Source: Baylisascaris procyonis (lineage: Eukaryota; Nematoda; Chromadorea; Rhabditida; Ascarididae). From it: 64,000 nt of DNA. The DNA lies in assembly GCA_037389465.1 (NCBI GenBank), contig JAZARR010000213.1, positions 1,961,001 to 2,025,000 on the forward strand, written 5' to 3'. Under the pieces are notes generated by a model. The model worked only from the letters and a program-made list of their open reading frames with translations. It searched no databases and was not told where the DNA came from. How positions within the stretch are numbered: position 1 is the first letter of the stretch; each line of letters opens with the position of its first letter. The translations under genes were made by a program, and so were the position numbers. Shown piece by piece: positions 24,701 to 35,051 of the stretch.

Positions 24701-25707
24701 ATTTACATATCAGCGCAATGCTTAGAACAAATCAAAGAAAGAGAAAATATAGATCAAATTGTAGAATGATGATCATTACGAGAATAGCACAATAGTAGTT
24801 GTTCAATTCTAAGCTAGTTAACTAAAGTTGAAAAATTTCTATAATTGTAAAAAAAATTTATGAAAAATTTTTGGAAAATTTCTACTCTAAAAAACTTATG
24901 GAAAATATATATTTATCAAATTTGGCGATATATTAATTGCATAAAATTTTTTTTTTGAGAGAGAGAGAAGAAACTTCCTCAATTAGCTAAATTAATAATT
25001 TCTATCGCATAAGGAATATAATTCAAGCAATAGCAGAAGAAAGAAAAGGTTTTTCAAAAATTCAGATAGAGATTATATAAAGGGAGTTTATTTGAAGTTA
25101 TAAAATATGTGCATCAAAAAAGTCTCTTTTATCGATATAATTCATAAAAATATAAACAAAAATTCAGATTTTTTAATTAATTGCCATTTTCTAACAAAAG
25201 AAAAATAAAGACCCATGCACTGACTTTACTGAATGCTCTTTTCACACCAACGTAACCAACTACAGTCAAATAAACGGGTCGGCGCCGGCCATCCTGGATT
25301 TCGAACTTGTCGCCCTCTCACCTTCCCACCAAAAAGCTAGAACTCAGTTTCATCAAGCTCGACCTGTGGTCACACTTCACGCCAACATTTAGCAAAAAAA
25401 AAAAAAGAGATATGAAATTAAAAAGAAAGAAGAAAGCACAATCAAATTAAAGAAATATCACTGCATCTCTATGTGCCATCTCACCGCCTCATAAACTCAC
25501 CTCTTGTGATTGTCCATAGAACGAAGAGGTAGGAATTGAAAAACCACGTTGATTATTTCGAGTCGTTCGTCCATTCATTTTAATCTGAAGTAATGGTTGC
25601 TCGAATTCTTCATCTTCATCGTCACCATAATCATCATCTTCACTTGCCTCTTCTTGTAGAAATTGAGTTGGTGGAGGGATAAACGATGGTAGATCGTTAT
25701 CCGCCAT
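651..25707 (-). CDS. PPP1R10: PNUTS-like (PPP1R10) nuclear PP1-targeting subunit, nine exons, 3' end off the left edge
   Basis: Spliced minus-strand gene, exons 25707-25501, 15280-15005, 10521-10426, 8877-8689, 7795-7656, 6662-6518, 4676-4595, 3548-2934 and 767-651. Every junction has GT and AG ends and keeps frame, giving 1867 nt (622 codons plus one base) with no stop. Residues about 312-410 form a TFIIS N-terminal/LW-type helical bundle: GWKQMGAWLKAAERNGDW, then LTVELLQANDTPKFVRKLSK, then GDLVLRWKNLIA, which follow the same order in vertebrate PNUTS. After a long basic and Ser/Thr-rich linker comes TYMAKFRSTG followed by LEGD, corresponding to the AKFRSTGLE motif of PNUTS. In vertebrates PNUTS brings PP1 to chromatin and, with WDR82 and TOX4, controls RNA polymerase II dephosphorylation and termination. 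The PP1-binding RVxF site and the C-terminal zinc finger would lie beyond base 651. An N-terminal extension of about 310 residues, acidic then Gln-rich, is longer than in vertebrates. The protein identity is well supported; the N-terminal exon chain rests on phase and splice sites only. Confidence 0.85.
873..920 (+). repeat. Inverted repeat, left copy
   Basis: Contains ACGCTCTCAACGG and AGTGTGCTCAT. Both recur in the opposite orientation and same order at 2287-2332, with a variable centre. Looks like two copies of an unnamed dispersed repeat. Confidence 0.55.
2091..2140 (+). repeat. Direct repeat, copy 1
   Basis: Shares CTCACCAAATCCT, a GTTAACATTCGAT-like block and TATCAT with 2431-2479 at about 80% identity by eye. 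Confidence 0.5.
2287..2332 (-). repeat. Inverted repeat, right copy
   Basis: Contains ATGAGCACACT and CCGTTGAGAGCGT, the reverse complement of blocks in 873-920. Only the central 8-12 bases differ. Confidence 0.55.
2431..2479 (+). repeat. Direct repeat, copy 2
   Basis: Second copy of the element at 2091-2140: ACTCACCAAATCCT, then GTCAACGTTCGAT, GGTTGTGG and TATCAT. Adjacent flanks do not match clearly. Confidence 0.5.
2934..3548 (-). CDS. PPP1R10: PNUTS-like gene exon 8 (end of LW domain, disordered linker, FRSTG motif)
   Basis: 615 nt, phase 1 in and phase 1 out. It opens with DVRKVCGDLVLRWKNLIA, the last helix of the LW domain. About 170 Lys/Ser/Glu-rich residues follow (for example SAKRKTPHP and SGSEKGEKSDKSSSPKASNK), likely disordered with nuclear localisation signals. 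It ends with FNMFEKLGQE, KRPKRSRTYM and AKFRST before the donor GTATTG. The acceptor is at 3549 (TTTCAG); the upstream in-frame ATGs are intronic. Confidence 0.88.
4595..4676 (-). CDS. PPP1R10: PNUTS-like gene exon 7 (LW domain core)
   Basis: 82 nt, phase 0 in and phase 1 out, acceptor TTATAG and donor GTTAGT. It encodes ANLTVELLQANDTPKFVRKL followed by SKSCVDI. The LTVxxLxxNxTxKxVxxLSKS pattern matches vertebrate PNUTS residue for residue at the conserved positions. This small exon is easy to miss in automatic annotation. Confidence 0.88.
6518..6662 (-). CDS. PPP1R10: PNUTS-like gene exon 6 (first half of the LW/TFIIS-N domain)
   Basis: 145 nt, phase 2 in and phase 0 out. After GSAVAAQAGAIQRFG it encodes LAGWKQMGAWLKAAERNGDW and NRLKLLLSQCAQ. 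This corresponds to the vertebrate PNUTS region where a Gly-Tyr or Gly-Trp and a Trp-Leu pair mark the LW fold. The Trp and Leu core positions are retained. Confidence 0.85.
7656..7795 (-). CDS. PPP1R10: PNUTS-like gene exon 5
   Basis: 140 nt, phase 0 in and phase 2 out, between acceptor TTGTAG and donor GTTTAT. It encodes AAHIQQEASLQAPSSQITVV, then a Lys-rich KLKKKATSTEDDQRR stretch that could act as a nuclear localisation signal. It leads directly into the LW domain. Confidence 0.75.
8689..8877 (-). CDS. PPP1R10: PNUTS-like gene exon 4
   Basis: 63 codons between acceptor GTGTAG and donor GTTAGT, phase 0 at both ends. It encodes EQLQIYRVADASGQPRYAYA followed by a His/Met-containing segment ending AHVETT. 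Clearly richer in G+C than its flanks, with an uninterrupted frame. Confidence 0.75.
10426..10521 (-). CDS. PPP1R10: PNUTS-like gene exon 3
   Basis: 32 codons between acceptor TTGCAG and donor GTAAGA, phase 0 at both ends. It encodes YTIVGHTQEGQPIYALQS then a Pro/Gln-rich end. The GQPxYAL core recurs in the next exon, suggesting an internal duplication. Confidence 0.72.
10522..15004. other. Intron 2 of the PNUTS-like gene
   Basis: A 4.5-kb stretch between exons 2 and 3. The part 10.98-11.9 kb is richer in G+C than its surroundings and may be a decayed mobile element, but I recognise no protein in it. Small ORFs (for example 13999-14244, plus strand) have no visible domain. Confidence 0.45.
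15005..15280 (-). CDS. PPP1R10: PNUTS-like gene exon 2 (Gln- and Ser-rich)
   Basis: 92 codons between acceptor TTTCAG and donor GTAATA, phase 0 at both ends. It begins AFQRQQQFAASHHDY, has a Ser-rich SSSSDSSGG stretch, and near its end a broken glutamine tract (MQQQQQQLYQQQ) encoded by mixed CAA and CAG codons. No domain is recognised; low-complexity regions like this are usually disordered. Confidence 0.72.
15716..15787. repeat. (TA)36 microsatellite
   Basis: Uninterrupted TA dinucleotide run of 72 bases in intron 1 of the PNUTS-like gene. Confidence 0.98.
16427..16453 (+). repeat. (AAAC)n microsatellite
   Basis: Six tandem AAAC units inside the PNUTS-like intron 1. Confidence 0.9.
19118..19250. 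repeat. Imperfect inverted repeat, about 30-bp arms (MITE-like)
   Basis: Arm AATCTTTTCAACTTGTTGGG (19118 on) pairs with CGCCCAACAACAAAATCGAA continuing to AAAGATT (to about 19250), with a small insertion in one arm. The spacer is about 75 bp. No clear target-site duplication. Confidence 0.4.
20873..20967 (-). ncRNA. Possible SL1-like spliced-leader RNA relic
   Basis: On the minus strand, 20967-20946 matches the 22-nt nematode SL1 leader at 20 positions; position 6 is T instead of A and position 21 is G instead of A. GT follows directly, where the SL RNA donor would be. About 37 nt further, CGTTGGCT and CGCAATTTG weakly resemble the CGTTAGCT and Sm-site region of Caenorhabditis SL1 RNA. The donor (GTTTTT) is poor and no 3' stem is seen, so it is more likely a pseudogene or remnant than an active gene. 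Confidence 0.25.
21853..21894 (+). repeat. GACA/CAGA-type microsatellite
   Basis: Imperfect tandem CAGACA units. Related tracts on the other strand occur at 32228-32268 and 53343-53409. Confidence 0.85.
24122..24146 (+). repeat. (CA)n microsatellite
   Basis: Run of CA dinucleotides in the long first intron of the PNUTS-like gene. Confidence 0.9.
25501..25707 (-). CDS. PPP1R10: PNUTS-like gene exon 1 (start codon, acidic N-terminus)
   Basis: 69 codons from the ATG at 25707-25705 to GAG followed by the donor GTGAGT. It encodes MADNDLPSFIPPP, then an acidic run (residues about 20-36, rich in Asp and Glu), then a basic MNGRTTRNNQRG stretch. The start is supported by an AG acceptor-like site 17 nt upstream and by the absence of an earlier in-frame ATG before stops. 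Ends in phase 0. Confidence 0.7.
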
Positions 25708-25728
25708 TGAATTCCCGCAAAATCCTAT
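25708..25728 (-). promoter_or_regulatory. Probable trans-splice acceptor and short 5' UTR of the PNUTS-like gene
   Basis: Reading the minus strand, ATATTTATAG lies just before a 17-nt leader (25724-25708) ending at the ATG. An AG site so close to the start with no upstream coding exon is the usual arrangement where a nematode spliced leader is added. The acceptor is not a perfect TTTCAG, so this is an inference. Confidence 0.4.
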
Positions 25729-27158
25729 AAATATCTCATTGATATCGCCAAAAATTTACATCTTTTATAGACAATCCATTTTGCGTAACATACCCGAAAC
25801 ATTATTGAATAATCGCGTTCTTTCCCTCCCCCTCCACCAATCCCTAGATTATATAGCGAATAGCATATAATAAAATGCCTATCCAATAAACGGAATAAGC
25901 GGAAATGAAATATTATTCAAAAATTTATGCGAAAATGTGGAACCATAAAAGTTGTCAATAAAATATTTGTAATATACAAAGATTGTAAATTTATATTCAG
26001 GCAAGTTTCTATCGAATTTAGTCAAGGCATTAAGATCAATTATCTAAGATGGAATAGTACAGATGCTATATCACAAGAAAAATTTCAAAAAAAAAGCTAA
26101 TAACAACTTCTAGACGGAAATGACGTCATCCACATATAGGAAGAGCATTCCGTTGCAGATTATCCAATATAAATGTATTCTTAGAGGAGTATTAGTGCTC
26201 AAAGTAGACAAATATTGACTACCGTATCAGCAATATGGCAACGCTTAACGACTATCCTTCATACGTCGTCTTTTCTCTATTATGATACTGGATTCACTTC
26301 CGGTGATGCAACTTTCACTGAGTTTTTTTTTTTTTTATAAATCGTATAAAACTACAGAAGGAAGTGATAGAAAAATTAATTATTAGTATTTTTGCATGTT
26401 CATGCGGGTGATTTAGTATAGAGTGAGGCCTAAACGAAATTTCTAGAAGAGAATTTTTGAAAATACATCAAAAATAAACTGATTCCATCGGCCCGGATCA
26501 TCGCTACGCATCATTATTTTCTTCCACTTTCTCTTATTCCACCTTTATGACCGAAATTATTTTATTCCATTGAATAAGTTTTGGGGATTATTTAAACATC
26601 GAATCTTCTATTTAATGTTTAAACAACTATTATTTGTCTATTTAATAAATCAAAAAATAGTAATATGAATAAAACAATAATAATAAAAAATAATGGTAAA
26701 TAATCATAAATAATAAATTAGTAAATAATAAAATAACAGTAATAAATAATAGAATAATATTCCAATCAAACATTTCAGTCAAGAGAAATTATATAGCGAC
26801 AACATTAGTGTAATGAAATTAAAAGCTTCAACAAATGCAAAAGTTCCCTCATAATGGATGAAACTTGAACGAAAAAGATGAGATGATAGAGGATTCTATA
26901 TAGCCGACTATATTCATCCATCAATCAACAAGAGAGTATTTCAGATAAAGGGATCGAGGCTAAAAAGATAACCTCCGATACTCTTTCATACGCTGATAAA
27001 CATGTAGAGAATATTGGTAAAAGTTTTGTATCGCAAAAAAATAGTGAGATCAAAGAAAGCATTGTTAGTCAACGAGACTATTCCCTTACATTTAGGGGAC
27101 TCATCTTCCACAAAGAATTGGAGGACCCTCCTCCTTCAGTTTCCAGAAGAAATACGCG

Positions 27159-27458
27159 TCATGGCATGTAGACATTTGTAGCAAATCTCATTCTAAATAT
27201 GGATGAGGCAGCATCTGGAAGGCGGTGATAAGCTAGATTTCGTCTCGGAATGAATTTAAGTTGGCCCTTAGGAGGGCCAATTAGCTGACAAATTGGAGTC
27301 AAGCATTTCAGTTTGACTCCGTCCGCCGATTCACTCCACTTATCGTCAGCTGTTGTCTTGCTGGACAAGCCAACGGTCAGGTCTACGGACGGGTCAAAAT
27401 TATGGGGTATGATGTATTCGAAAAGTTCATTCTGGCACATTGTTGTGTTGAACTTCAT
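27159..27458 (-). pseudogene. Unidentified ORF in a GC-richer island, possible decayed mobile element
   Basis: Open frame of 99 codons on the minus strand, in an island (27.1-28.0 kb) visibly richer in G+C than its surroundings. It contains FDPSVDLTVGLSSK and CQLIGPPKGQLKF; a downstream shifted frame reads FFWKLKEEGPPILCG. The mix of short open stretches in different frames suggests a frameshifted remnant, perhaps of a retroelement polyprotein, but no family can be named. A plus-strand ORF (27313-27630) overlaps it and cannot be excluded as the real frame. Confidence 0.2.
27252..27319. repeat. Two adjacent perfect hairpins
   Basis: TTGGCCC-TTAGGA-GGGCCAA is followed about 20 bases later by GGAGTCAA-GCATTTCAG-TTTGACTCC. 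Both have perfect stems of 7-8 bp with short loops, in the GC-richer island. Confidence 0.7.
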
Positions 27459-28684
27459 ATCTCATAAACATCGAATCAACGTTGTCGCTAAGGACGATGA
27501 CTTCAGACTTGACCTGCGGAACATGAGGACACCAACGCCGTTCGAGATTCGTATGTCTGAACTGGCTGCATCACTGATTGTAAGTAATGCTTCCTTGGGC
27601 AGACAGTTCAGAACAGCTTCCACTCATTGACTGGATCCCGAGAGCAGGACATCTGCTGGGCTATTTTTTCTGACCGCTGCAGGTGTTAGGTGCGAAAATT
27701 GGTTCTGATAATACCTTAGGTCACGCTTTTCATCGAAAGTCCTCACCACACTCTAGTGACTCATCGCCGTCTTCATCTCAGATTTGCAATCCAGAACCTC
27801 AGAATTTATTTTTTCACGACTACTTTGATCACGGCGTTTTGCTCCAGCAGCTCGAGGTTACCTTATGACGTCAAGTTTGCTGTGCAAGTGGAAGAGGTTC
27901 AATATGCAGCAACAGACCGCAGCCGGTGATCCATTAGTGATTTTAGCTATTCTCAAAGAGAAATTACTCCGTCGTGGAAGAAATCGTGCAATGAATTGCT
28001 CTCAACTTTTGATAATCTCAACAAATAATAACATAAACAATGAGCGGTGGATATTTACTGCTCAAACAAGGTTAGACATGTTTGCGTATAGATGAAACAC
28101 GTCTAAATATGCACAGGTTAATATAATATGCATAAATTGATTGACTAAAGTTTTAAATAAGAAACACTTCAGTAAGAAGTCATTCTTTATGAAACATCAT
28201 AAAACAGATCAACACAATAAATGACAATTACATGGGGATCCTCGTTTATTTCCGCATAACTCAAATAGAGTGTTTAAATCACCCATGGATAGGAGCAACA
28301 AGATTGTATGCTTTCGCTATGTTCGGGTATATAGCTGACAGTGGTGGAAGACATGGATACTTACATTTTTTATAAAGATCACAAAAGAGAGAAAAACAAT
28401 AAGCGCATGCCGGCATATTATTCGTGTTTATTCCTTTCGCAACTAATCTTCATACCGTATAACGTCAAATTATAACCCTACGAGAGTTTTACATTACCAA
28501 AGACTGCTTGGTGAGGAAAGATTTTAGGTAGATACGAATTATTCGTCGCTCCATTCATACATGCCTGAGTAATTATCTGTCAAATTTCATTATACAGCTG
28601 AAAGAGGGCATAAAAGATAGAAGCTTCACTCAAAGTGCGGTCCGTGGCTAAAACCGAAGCAAGAGGGTGGAGGTTGCTGAAAGT

Positions 28685-28732
28685 CCGATGACAACCCCCC
28701 CCCCCACCTATCCCCCCTTCCCCCCCCCCCCA
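28685..28732 (+). repeat. Poly-C tracts
   Basis: Two runs of about 11-12 C separated by a short pyrimidine-rich spacer; G-quadruplex potential on the opposite strand. Confidence 0.8.
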
Positions 28733-29388
28733 ACCAACCATCTCGTCTCACCTAAGTTCTCCTTTACTTGCAACCTTCGAATCGAATCAATGATTCAGAG
28801 CGCCTCCAATAATGCAAAAAAAAAAAAAATCCTGTTCGCAGCACGCACGCGTCACTGGCGTACGCGTTCAAAAACGTGGCAAACGTGTACACATGAGCGC
28901 AACACAGCACATAAATACGTAATTAACGCACGCGAGACACTGGAAATTCGACGATAAAAAAACTGCATTGTCGGAATCAGGTTTTTTTATGATCCTAAAA
29001 TAAGCCTCCCCTCAATGTTTAACCCCCCCCTTTCATTTATTTACTTATAGAATGAAAGATACTTCATCTGTCAAAATTTTGGTGGATTACATGCGGGAAC
29101 CTAATTATGAAAAAACATTGTAGGCCTTCGAAAGTATGGGAAACTACGCAATAAATAAAACTCAAAAATCGAAGCAAGTCGTCATTTCTACCCGAGTTTT
29201 AACGTGGCACCCTATTTTACTTCCTAAAAATCAACTACACTGAGTCGGAGAAATCGGGAACAATGACCAAAACTATAGCTGCAAATCTAGTAGACACTCA
29301 GCCATAGACGAGAAAATGCGCTTGGATCAATTTAGAGAGAGAAGTCGGGTGAAATAATGAGATGTCAATGAGATGCCACGTGGATGAG

Positions 29389-29418
29389 ATGAAGCTGGAG
29401 CTAGAGCTAGAGCTAGAG
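29389..29418 (+). repeat. (GAGCTA)n hexamer repeat
   Basis: Four to five tandem GAGCTA-like units, the first as GAGCTG. Confidence 0.85.
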
Positions 29419-32400
29419 TTAATGCTATTCCATTCAATCATTGCACTCCTTTCTACGGCACTTATAAGGAAATCAGCGCTTTCCGTTGATTAGAATTCGA
29501 TTTGCGCTATATTTCCCCACGAATATTTGAGGATGAAGCAGGATGTTGCATGGGCTGCGTTTTATTCAAGCTTTATCTCTCAAAGCCAAATTAAGCGCCC
29601 GCATCGATGAACACTAATAATAACATATTTCGCATGATTGAACACATCTATTCTTATGTGTCACACAGTGGCAGCATTGTCACTTAAACGATAAAAAACC
29701 ATCCAAATACCGTCTGCAAAATGCCTAGTGAATTAGAGAAAATTTATTCTAGACAAGTCAAACTGAATCTAAAGTAATAGAGAACCTAAGGTCACACTCA
29801 ACGTCAGTCGTCCTAACTCAAAGAGTGAGAACTACTTCGAGAGTGGTACTTAAACGTTCAAGTTAGCAATTCAAACAGACAAGAGCTCTCGGTCTGCATC
29901 TGTCAGCAGTACCTTCAGATTCCTAGCTCGCGTAACTTGCTAAAATGCATTCCTCCTTCACTCTCGCCTTCAATCACTCAATTTTTCTTCTTTTTAGTTT
30001 ATAACCTGATCTCTTCTCGTTTCAATTATTGCCAGCCGCTTCACTAACTAATAACTTATAAATGGACATCAATGATATTATTACTATTACCTATAGACGA
30101 ATGGAATAGAAATAAACGGAAAAAGATAAAAACGTCATTCAGTATACATCACAAAATTCGTGAAGCATATCGATAATGGTATTAAGAACGAGAGAGGAGA
30201 GAGTAAGCTCGACGATTGCAAAAATATGTTGAATAATTGAAGAATCGATAGGCAGTGAGACTAGCAGACGATAATATATATTTTGCGAAATGAGAGGAAA
30301 CAACTACATAGTGATATAGGAATATGAATGCTAGTCGATTAGTGAAGTTAATTAGAGAGTAGTGACGAGAGTAGAGAAATTCACATCAAACATCTTACAT
30401 CAATTTTCATTGAGCTCAAAAATAATACGTAAAAATTCGCATATATTTTAATAAAATTGAGAAATTTTTATGGAAAATTTATATTAATATTCAAAAAAAT
30501 TAAAAAAAAAAAAATTTTGCGATGACACTATGACTTGAGATAATTTCAACTGCTTTGAATTTTTCGATTTTTAGTTTATTGATGAGAAGGTTAATCCCTC
30601 TTCTGCTGACGTCTAGTCTTTAGCTAATTGCTTTCTTCCTTCTTCCCTCCTCCCCTCCTCTCCCCAACTGTTTTCCCAATATACCAGGCTATGTATTCTA
30701 AAACGTTGAATATGAACCGATTGCCCAAAGGAAGCTGATAGTGGCGGAAATTTCAGGAAATACGAAAAGAAATTTTACTGACGAGTGCTAACATATTGCA
30801 TACGGATTTTATCAACGAACAAAACAACTCTGGGAAAATCCATCAGAGTTTGAAATGTTTTCTTATTTGTTAAATTCAGGAAGAGGTTGAAAGAAGGTGG
30901 GCGAAGGTGGAACGAAGCGTCTTGATTCGCCTTCTTGAGCATTGCATCAAAAAAAAAAGTTTAGAATTTATTACTTCGTTTATAAATAGAAATTAAATCA
31001 CTGAATAAATAGGTGTAATAAAGCGCGATAAGAAGCAATGATAAAAATAAAAGGATTCTCCCCCCTATGAATCCACAAAATATTTGCTGGAAGACGATAG
31101 AGTCTAGTGGACTGGTTTCTTGACACAACAACATTCCTAGCAACGCACACACACGCTCGCACACATCCATCCCAACCATTTGCCGCAATACTGCACAACG
31201 CACATCGACTTCACTGCATCGTTGCTCCTTATCAACGACGCGTCAATGCTTGTAGCTATTGACACGATCAATATACTTGCTTCTTGATGTATGTGATGAT
31301 ATAATCGGGTAATATTGTATCAGATGGCCGGAAAACCGGAAATATTTCCGGTACAGTTTTTTTTTCAAAGTAGAGTTCAAAATCACCGAAAAATTCCGGA
31401 CGGGTTCTTCGTATCCATAAAACTCTTATCTTTGACTTTTCTTGGGAAAGTTGCATGATTATGAATAAATTTCGATGTGCTTTTAAAGTCGGTTTTCCCA
31501 ATCCTTCTTTTTGGCTTCTCGAAAACAAGTGCACCCCGAAAAAATAGCTTTCGGCCATAACACACAATTTTATGCGCACAAATCACTTAGAAAGCTATCG
31601 ATCGCTACGCAAATTATGATCTAAAGTGTTGACATAACAAAAGTATATAACACAGTATAAAATGATGCAAAAAAAAAAAATCTTTTGTAAAATGCTTTAG
31701 AAGGCATCCAGTGATGAGCTGGCCCAGATGCGTTTCTCAGGATTGGCAACATTTAAATCATGCACCTTTCACAGATCAAATATCCATGAGTTAATCCTCT
31801 TCACTACAAGAGAGAGAAATGAAGGAAGTGTTGATGAAAAAGTTAATTTTTTACCTCAAAAATTATAGTGAAGTAGAGGCATTTAAAGAAAATCATTGAA
31901 TCATTTTCATTTATGAAAATTTATGGAAAAAAACTTTTCATGAAAACCTATTAATTTTGTAACTTTAAAGTTAAAATAAATTAAGGGAAAAAAAGCGGAC
32001 AAGAGAGAGAGCAAAACAATGCAGCAAAGAAACGAAGAATCAAATCCAAAGAATATTAATTCAAAATGCAATATTCGCAACAAATTAATCCTTGCAACGA
32101 TATTATTCCAATCATCTCGGATGACTCTAAAAAATAACCAGCGAGAGAAACTCTATGCGAAAATTTGTGTAACTTTTCTTATCTTTTGGTAAATCTTTTA
32201 TATTCGAAGAGCATTTTGATGACGTCACTCTCTGCGTATGTGTCTGTCTGCGTTTGTCTGTATGTCCGATATTTTCAACTTAAAAACTATTAAAGCCGAA
32301 GTGGCAAAATCTATGACATAAATGAATCAATTCATCAGTTTTCAAGACTATCCATTGATCTCTCAACGAGATTTTAGACATATTATAACTACATCATATC

Positions 32401-32852
32401 TGACAACTACTCAGCGAGGGAAAATGAAGCTTTTGTCGAAAGCTCATACTAGTGCACATCGACCGATTGGTATTTACGTTCCATTATTTGGTAGTAACGG
32501 ATGGTTTCTTAGGCACGAATACAAAAAGCGCATATCGGGCCAGCTTATTTAGCACACTTTTTTATCAACAAGTCGATCAATAACTGAACATTATAACCAT
32601 AATCTGTTTAAAGATCATTTCGAGGTCAAAATAATGAAAGAACAATCGATACATTTGAGCTTATGCGCATAATTTCTTTAAATATTTGCAAAAGTGGATG
32701 AAAAAATAGACAAGGACAACGAAATATTTGAACAATTGAAATAATGATTACAGTAATCGAACAAATAATTCTGAATAATTGCATTAGCCGAATATTTTTA
32801 ATTTCCTGTCCTGCAATTCATTCCTCTCAATCAAAGTTTTACCCGCCACCAA

Positions 32853-33048
32853 ATTGGTACCAAGTTTTGTTCGTCATTAAGTTGGTACCAAATTTTATTA
32901 GTCATTAAGTTGGTACGAAGTTTTATTCGTCATTAAGTTGGTACGAAGTTTTATTCGTCATTAAGTTGGTACCAAGTTTTATTCGTCATCAAGTTGGTAC
33001 CAAGTTTTATTTGTCATTAAGTTGGTACCAAGTTTTATTCGTCATTAA
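32853..33048 (+). repeat. 28-bp tandem repeat, seven copies
   Basis: Seven contiguous units of exactly 28 bp (196 bp in all), most starting GTTGGTACCAAGTTTTATTC and ending GTCATTAA. Units differ by one to four substitutions with no indels. The unit length is not a multiple of three, so it is not a coding repeat. Each unit contains the palindrome GGTACC or a one-base variant. Confidence 0.97.
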
Positions 33049-33527
33049 ATTAGCACCACCATTTCCTTATCATTTCAATATCTTTGTTTCAATGCTTAGC
33101 AATTCTCTACCCCTTTCTTCCCTCTCCTACCTCAAATTAGACACACAAAAAAAAATCTTCATTTGAGCAATAAAAAATAATACCCTTCAAGTGTTAAACT
33201 CATTCAGAGCAAAAATTCATCAAATTATATATTTTGGAACATTTAAAATTGTCGGTGTAAACATAAAAATGCGATATGAAAGTGCACAATGTCGAAAGAA
33301 GTGAATAACGATTGAATGTCGACCCAATCATTGAGGTCATCATTAAACGTGCCGTTGGATGTCATTCAACAATACATTTCTTTCAAGATATATCAAAGAT
33401 TTATGCGTTTTATAATTGCTCAATCCTTGCGGATTATTATAAATTGTGTAGTATATCACTTATCAACTAATTTATCCTTCAAATACACAAGAATACGGAG
33501 AGTAGTGAAGAATAAAAAGACAGGTGA

Positions 33528-33548
33528 AGGAGGGGGGGGGGGGGAGGG
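33528..33548 (+). repeat. Poly-G tract
   Basis: Near-continuous run of about 15 G bases followed by AGGGG. Confidence 0.85.
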
Positions 33549-35051
33549 GATGGGACTGAGTCTGAAAGCATTATCGAATATTGGTGTTTATTCTAAAAGA
33601 TATCATAATTACGGATTTGGAAAAGTAATCAACGGCACTTGTATCGTTCACCTTTACTTGCTCGAAGCATCGCTCAATCACTGAAAGATTAGTCGGTCGA
33701 TCAACTTCGAGTCCCTATAAAAATGATAAAATAATTGATGCACCCGTCCCCTATTCGCCACTAGCCTTCCCCTCCACCTCCCCCTCCAAGAACGACCCCA
33801 CCATCGCCTATGCAAAAAATGGAATAAACGAAAAACAAAACAACACATCTCAACAACAATAAAAAGCCGACCCACACTACGCACGTATGTCGCACATCAA
33901 TGATGGAAAAGATTAACGAATGCACTTTTATATTAGCAAATCGCATCTATCGAATATTTTGCATATTCGCATCAAAATCTTATCGTTAAAACAACATTTT
34001 GATAGACTCAAAATTATGCTGCAAATCTTATAAATTCGTCGTAAATAATAATAGCATGCGACAATAAAAAGTAGCAAGTAAACTCGCAAGCTTTATTTGA
34101 ATGGAAATTGACGATTTATTATCCGTCGTTTTGCATTGTCTAATGTGCGATCGGTTGTAATTAAGCTCTGACCAGACTTATTGGCTAATCGATATGTTTC
34201 GATTAGTATAGATAATGTAACAAATCGATATGTTTCGCACACTTTTTTTTCATTAAGTATTACAATGGAAGGTTATAATATTATTAATCATCAACAGGAA
34301 AATATATCATTTTCAAAAAATTGTATTCAAATATTCAAATGTAAATAAGAACGATAAACGAAATGAATAATGATGAGAGAACATTGCGATTAGAGGATTT
34401 ACAACAACGAAGTGGTCACTACTCTTGAGCAACTGACCAAAACTGACCAATGCATAGTCGAGTGATTGGATTTTGTCTCATTGACTGCTTCTCACAATAT
34501 CTTTTTATTTTGTTGATGTAATATATTCGTTAGGATTTAAACGCATAGCCGGTCATGCAATATATAAATGTTTTTAGTCAATGGTACGTCTCATGGGATA
34601 AGGAGAGGAGGCGAGGAGCTGGAGGTGAGGATCAAACTGACCGGAAATGAGATTTAAAAAACTTAGTTTTTTCAAGCTTTTCGCGGAGTTTTTTCACAGC
34701 ATTGGGGAAAAAAATATTTTGCAAATTTATTTAGCGATAATAGTAAGACTTTTATAAATGTTTCTATTGCTTTCAAGTTTCAAAACAGTTGTCTTATTCG
34801 ATTATTACGCATAAAATTTGCTATTATTCCTATTTTTAGTAGCATGAAAAAGAAAAAAAGTTTTCTCAAAGATTTATCGAATTTTTGCGCTGGAAAGTTT
34901 TTTCAGCATCCTATAAGAGTAGGAATTTACGAAGACTCAACGGATGGAAATTATATTTACGATAGTTTGTTAATTGAACTGTCTTATAGAGTTGAGAGTA
35001 TTAAAATTTGAGTATCGATAACATTTTCCTACTCATCGCAAAACGCATTCT

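Larger units (their letters stand above)
15281..25500. other. Intron 1 of the PNUTS-like gene (10.2 kb)
   Basis: Exons 1 and 2 are both in phase 0 and join without a gap, so no intervening coding exon is required. The interval is AT-rich, with a TA microsatellite, poly-C runs, a CA repeat near 24124-24146, an inverted repeat at 19118-19250 and an SL1-like block at 20946-20967. No nested gene was recognised. Confidence 0.5.

Noticed and set aside
32853..33048. CRISPR-like appearance of evenly spaced repeats
   Set aside because: Units are contiguous 28-mers with no unique spacers, and the genome is eukaryotic.
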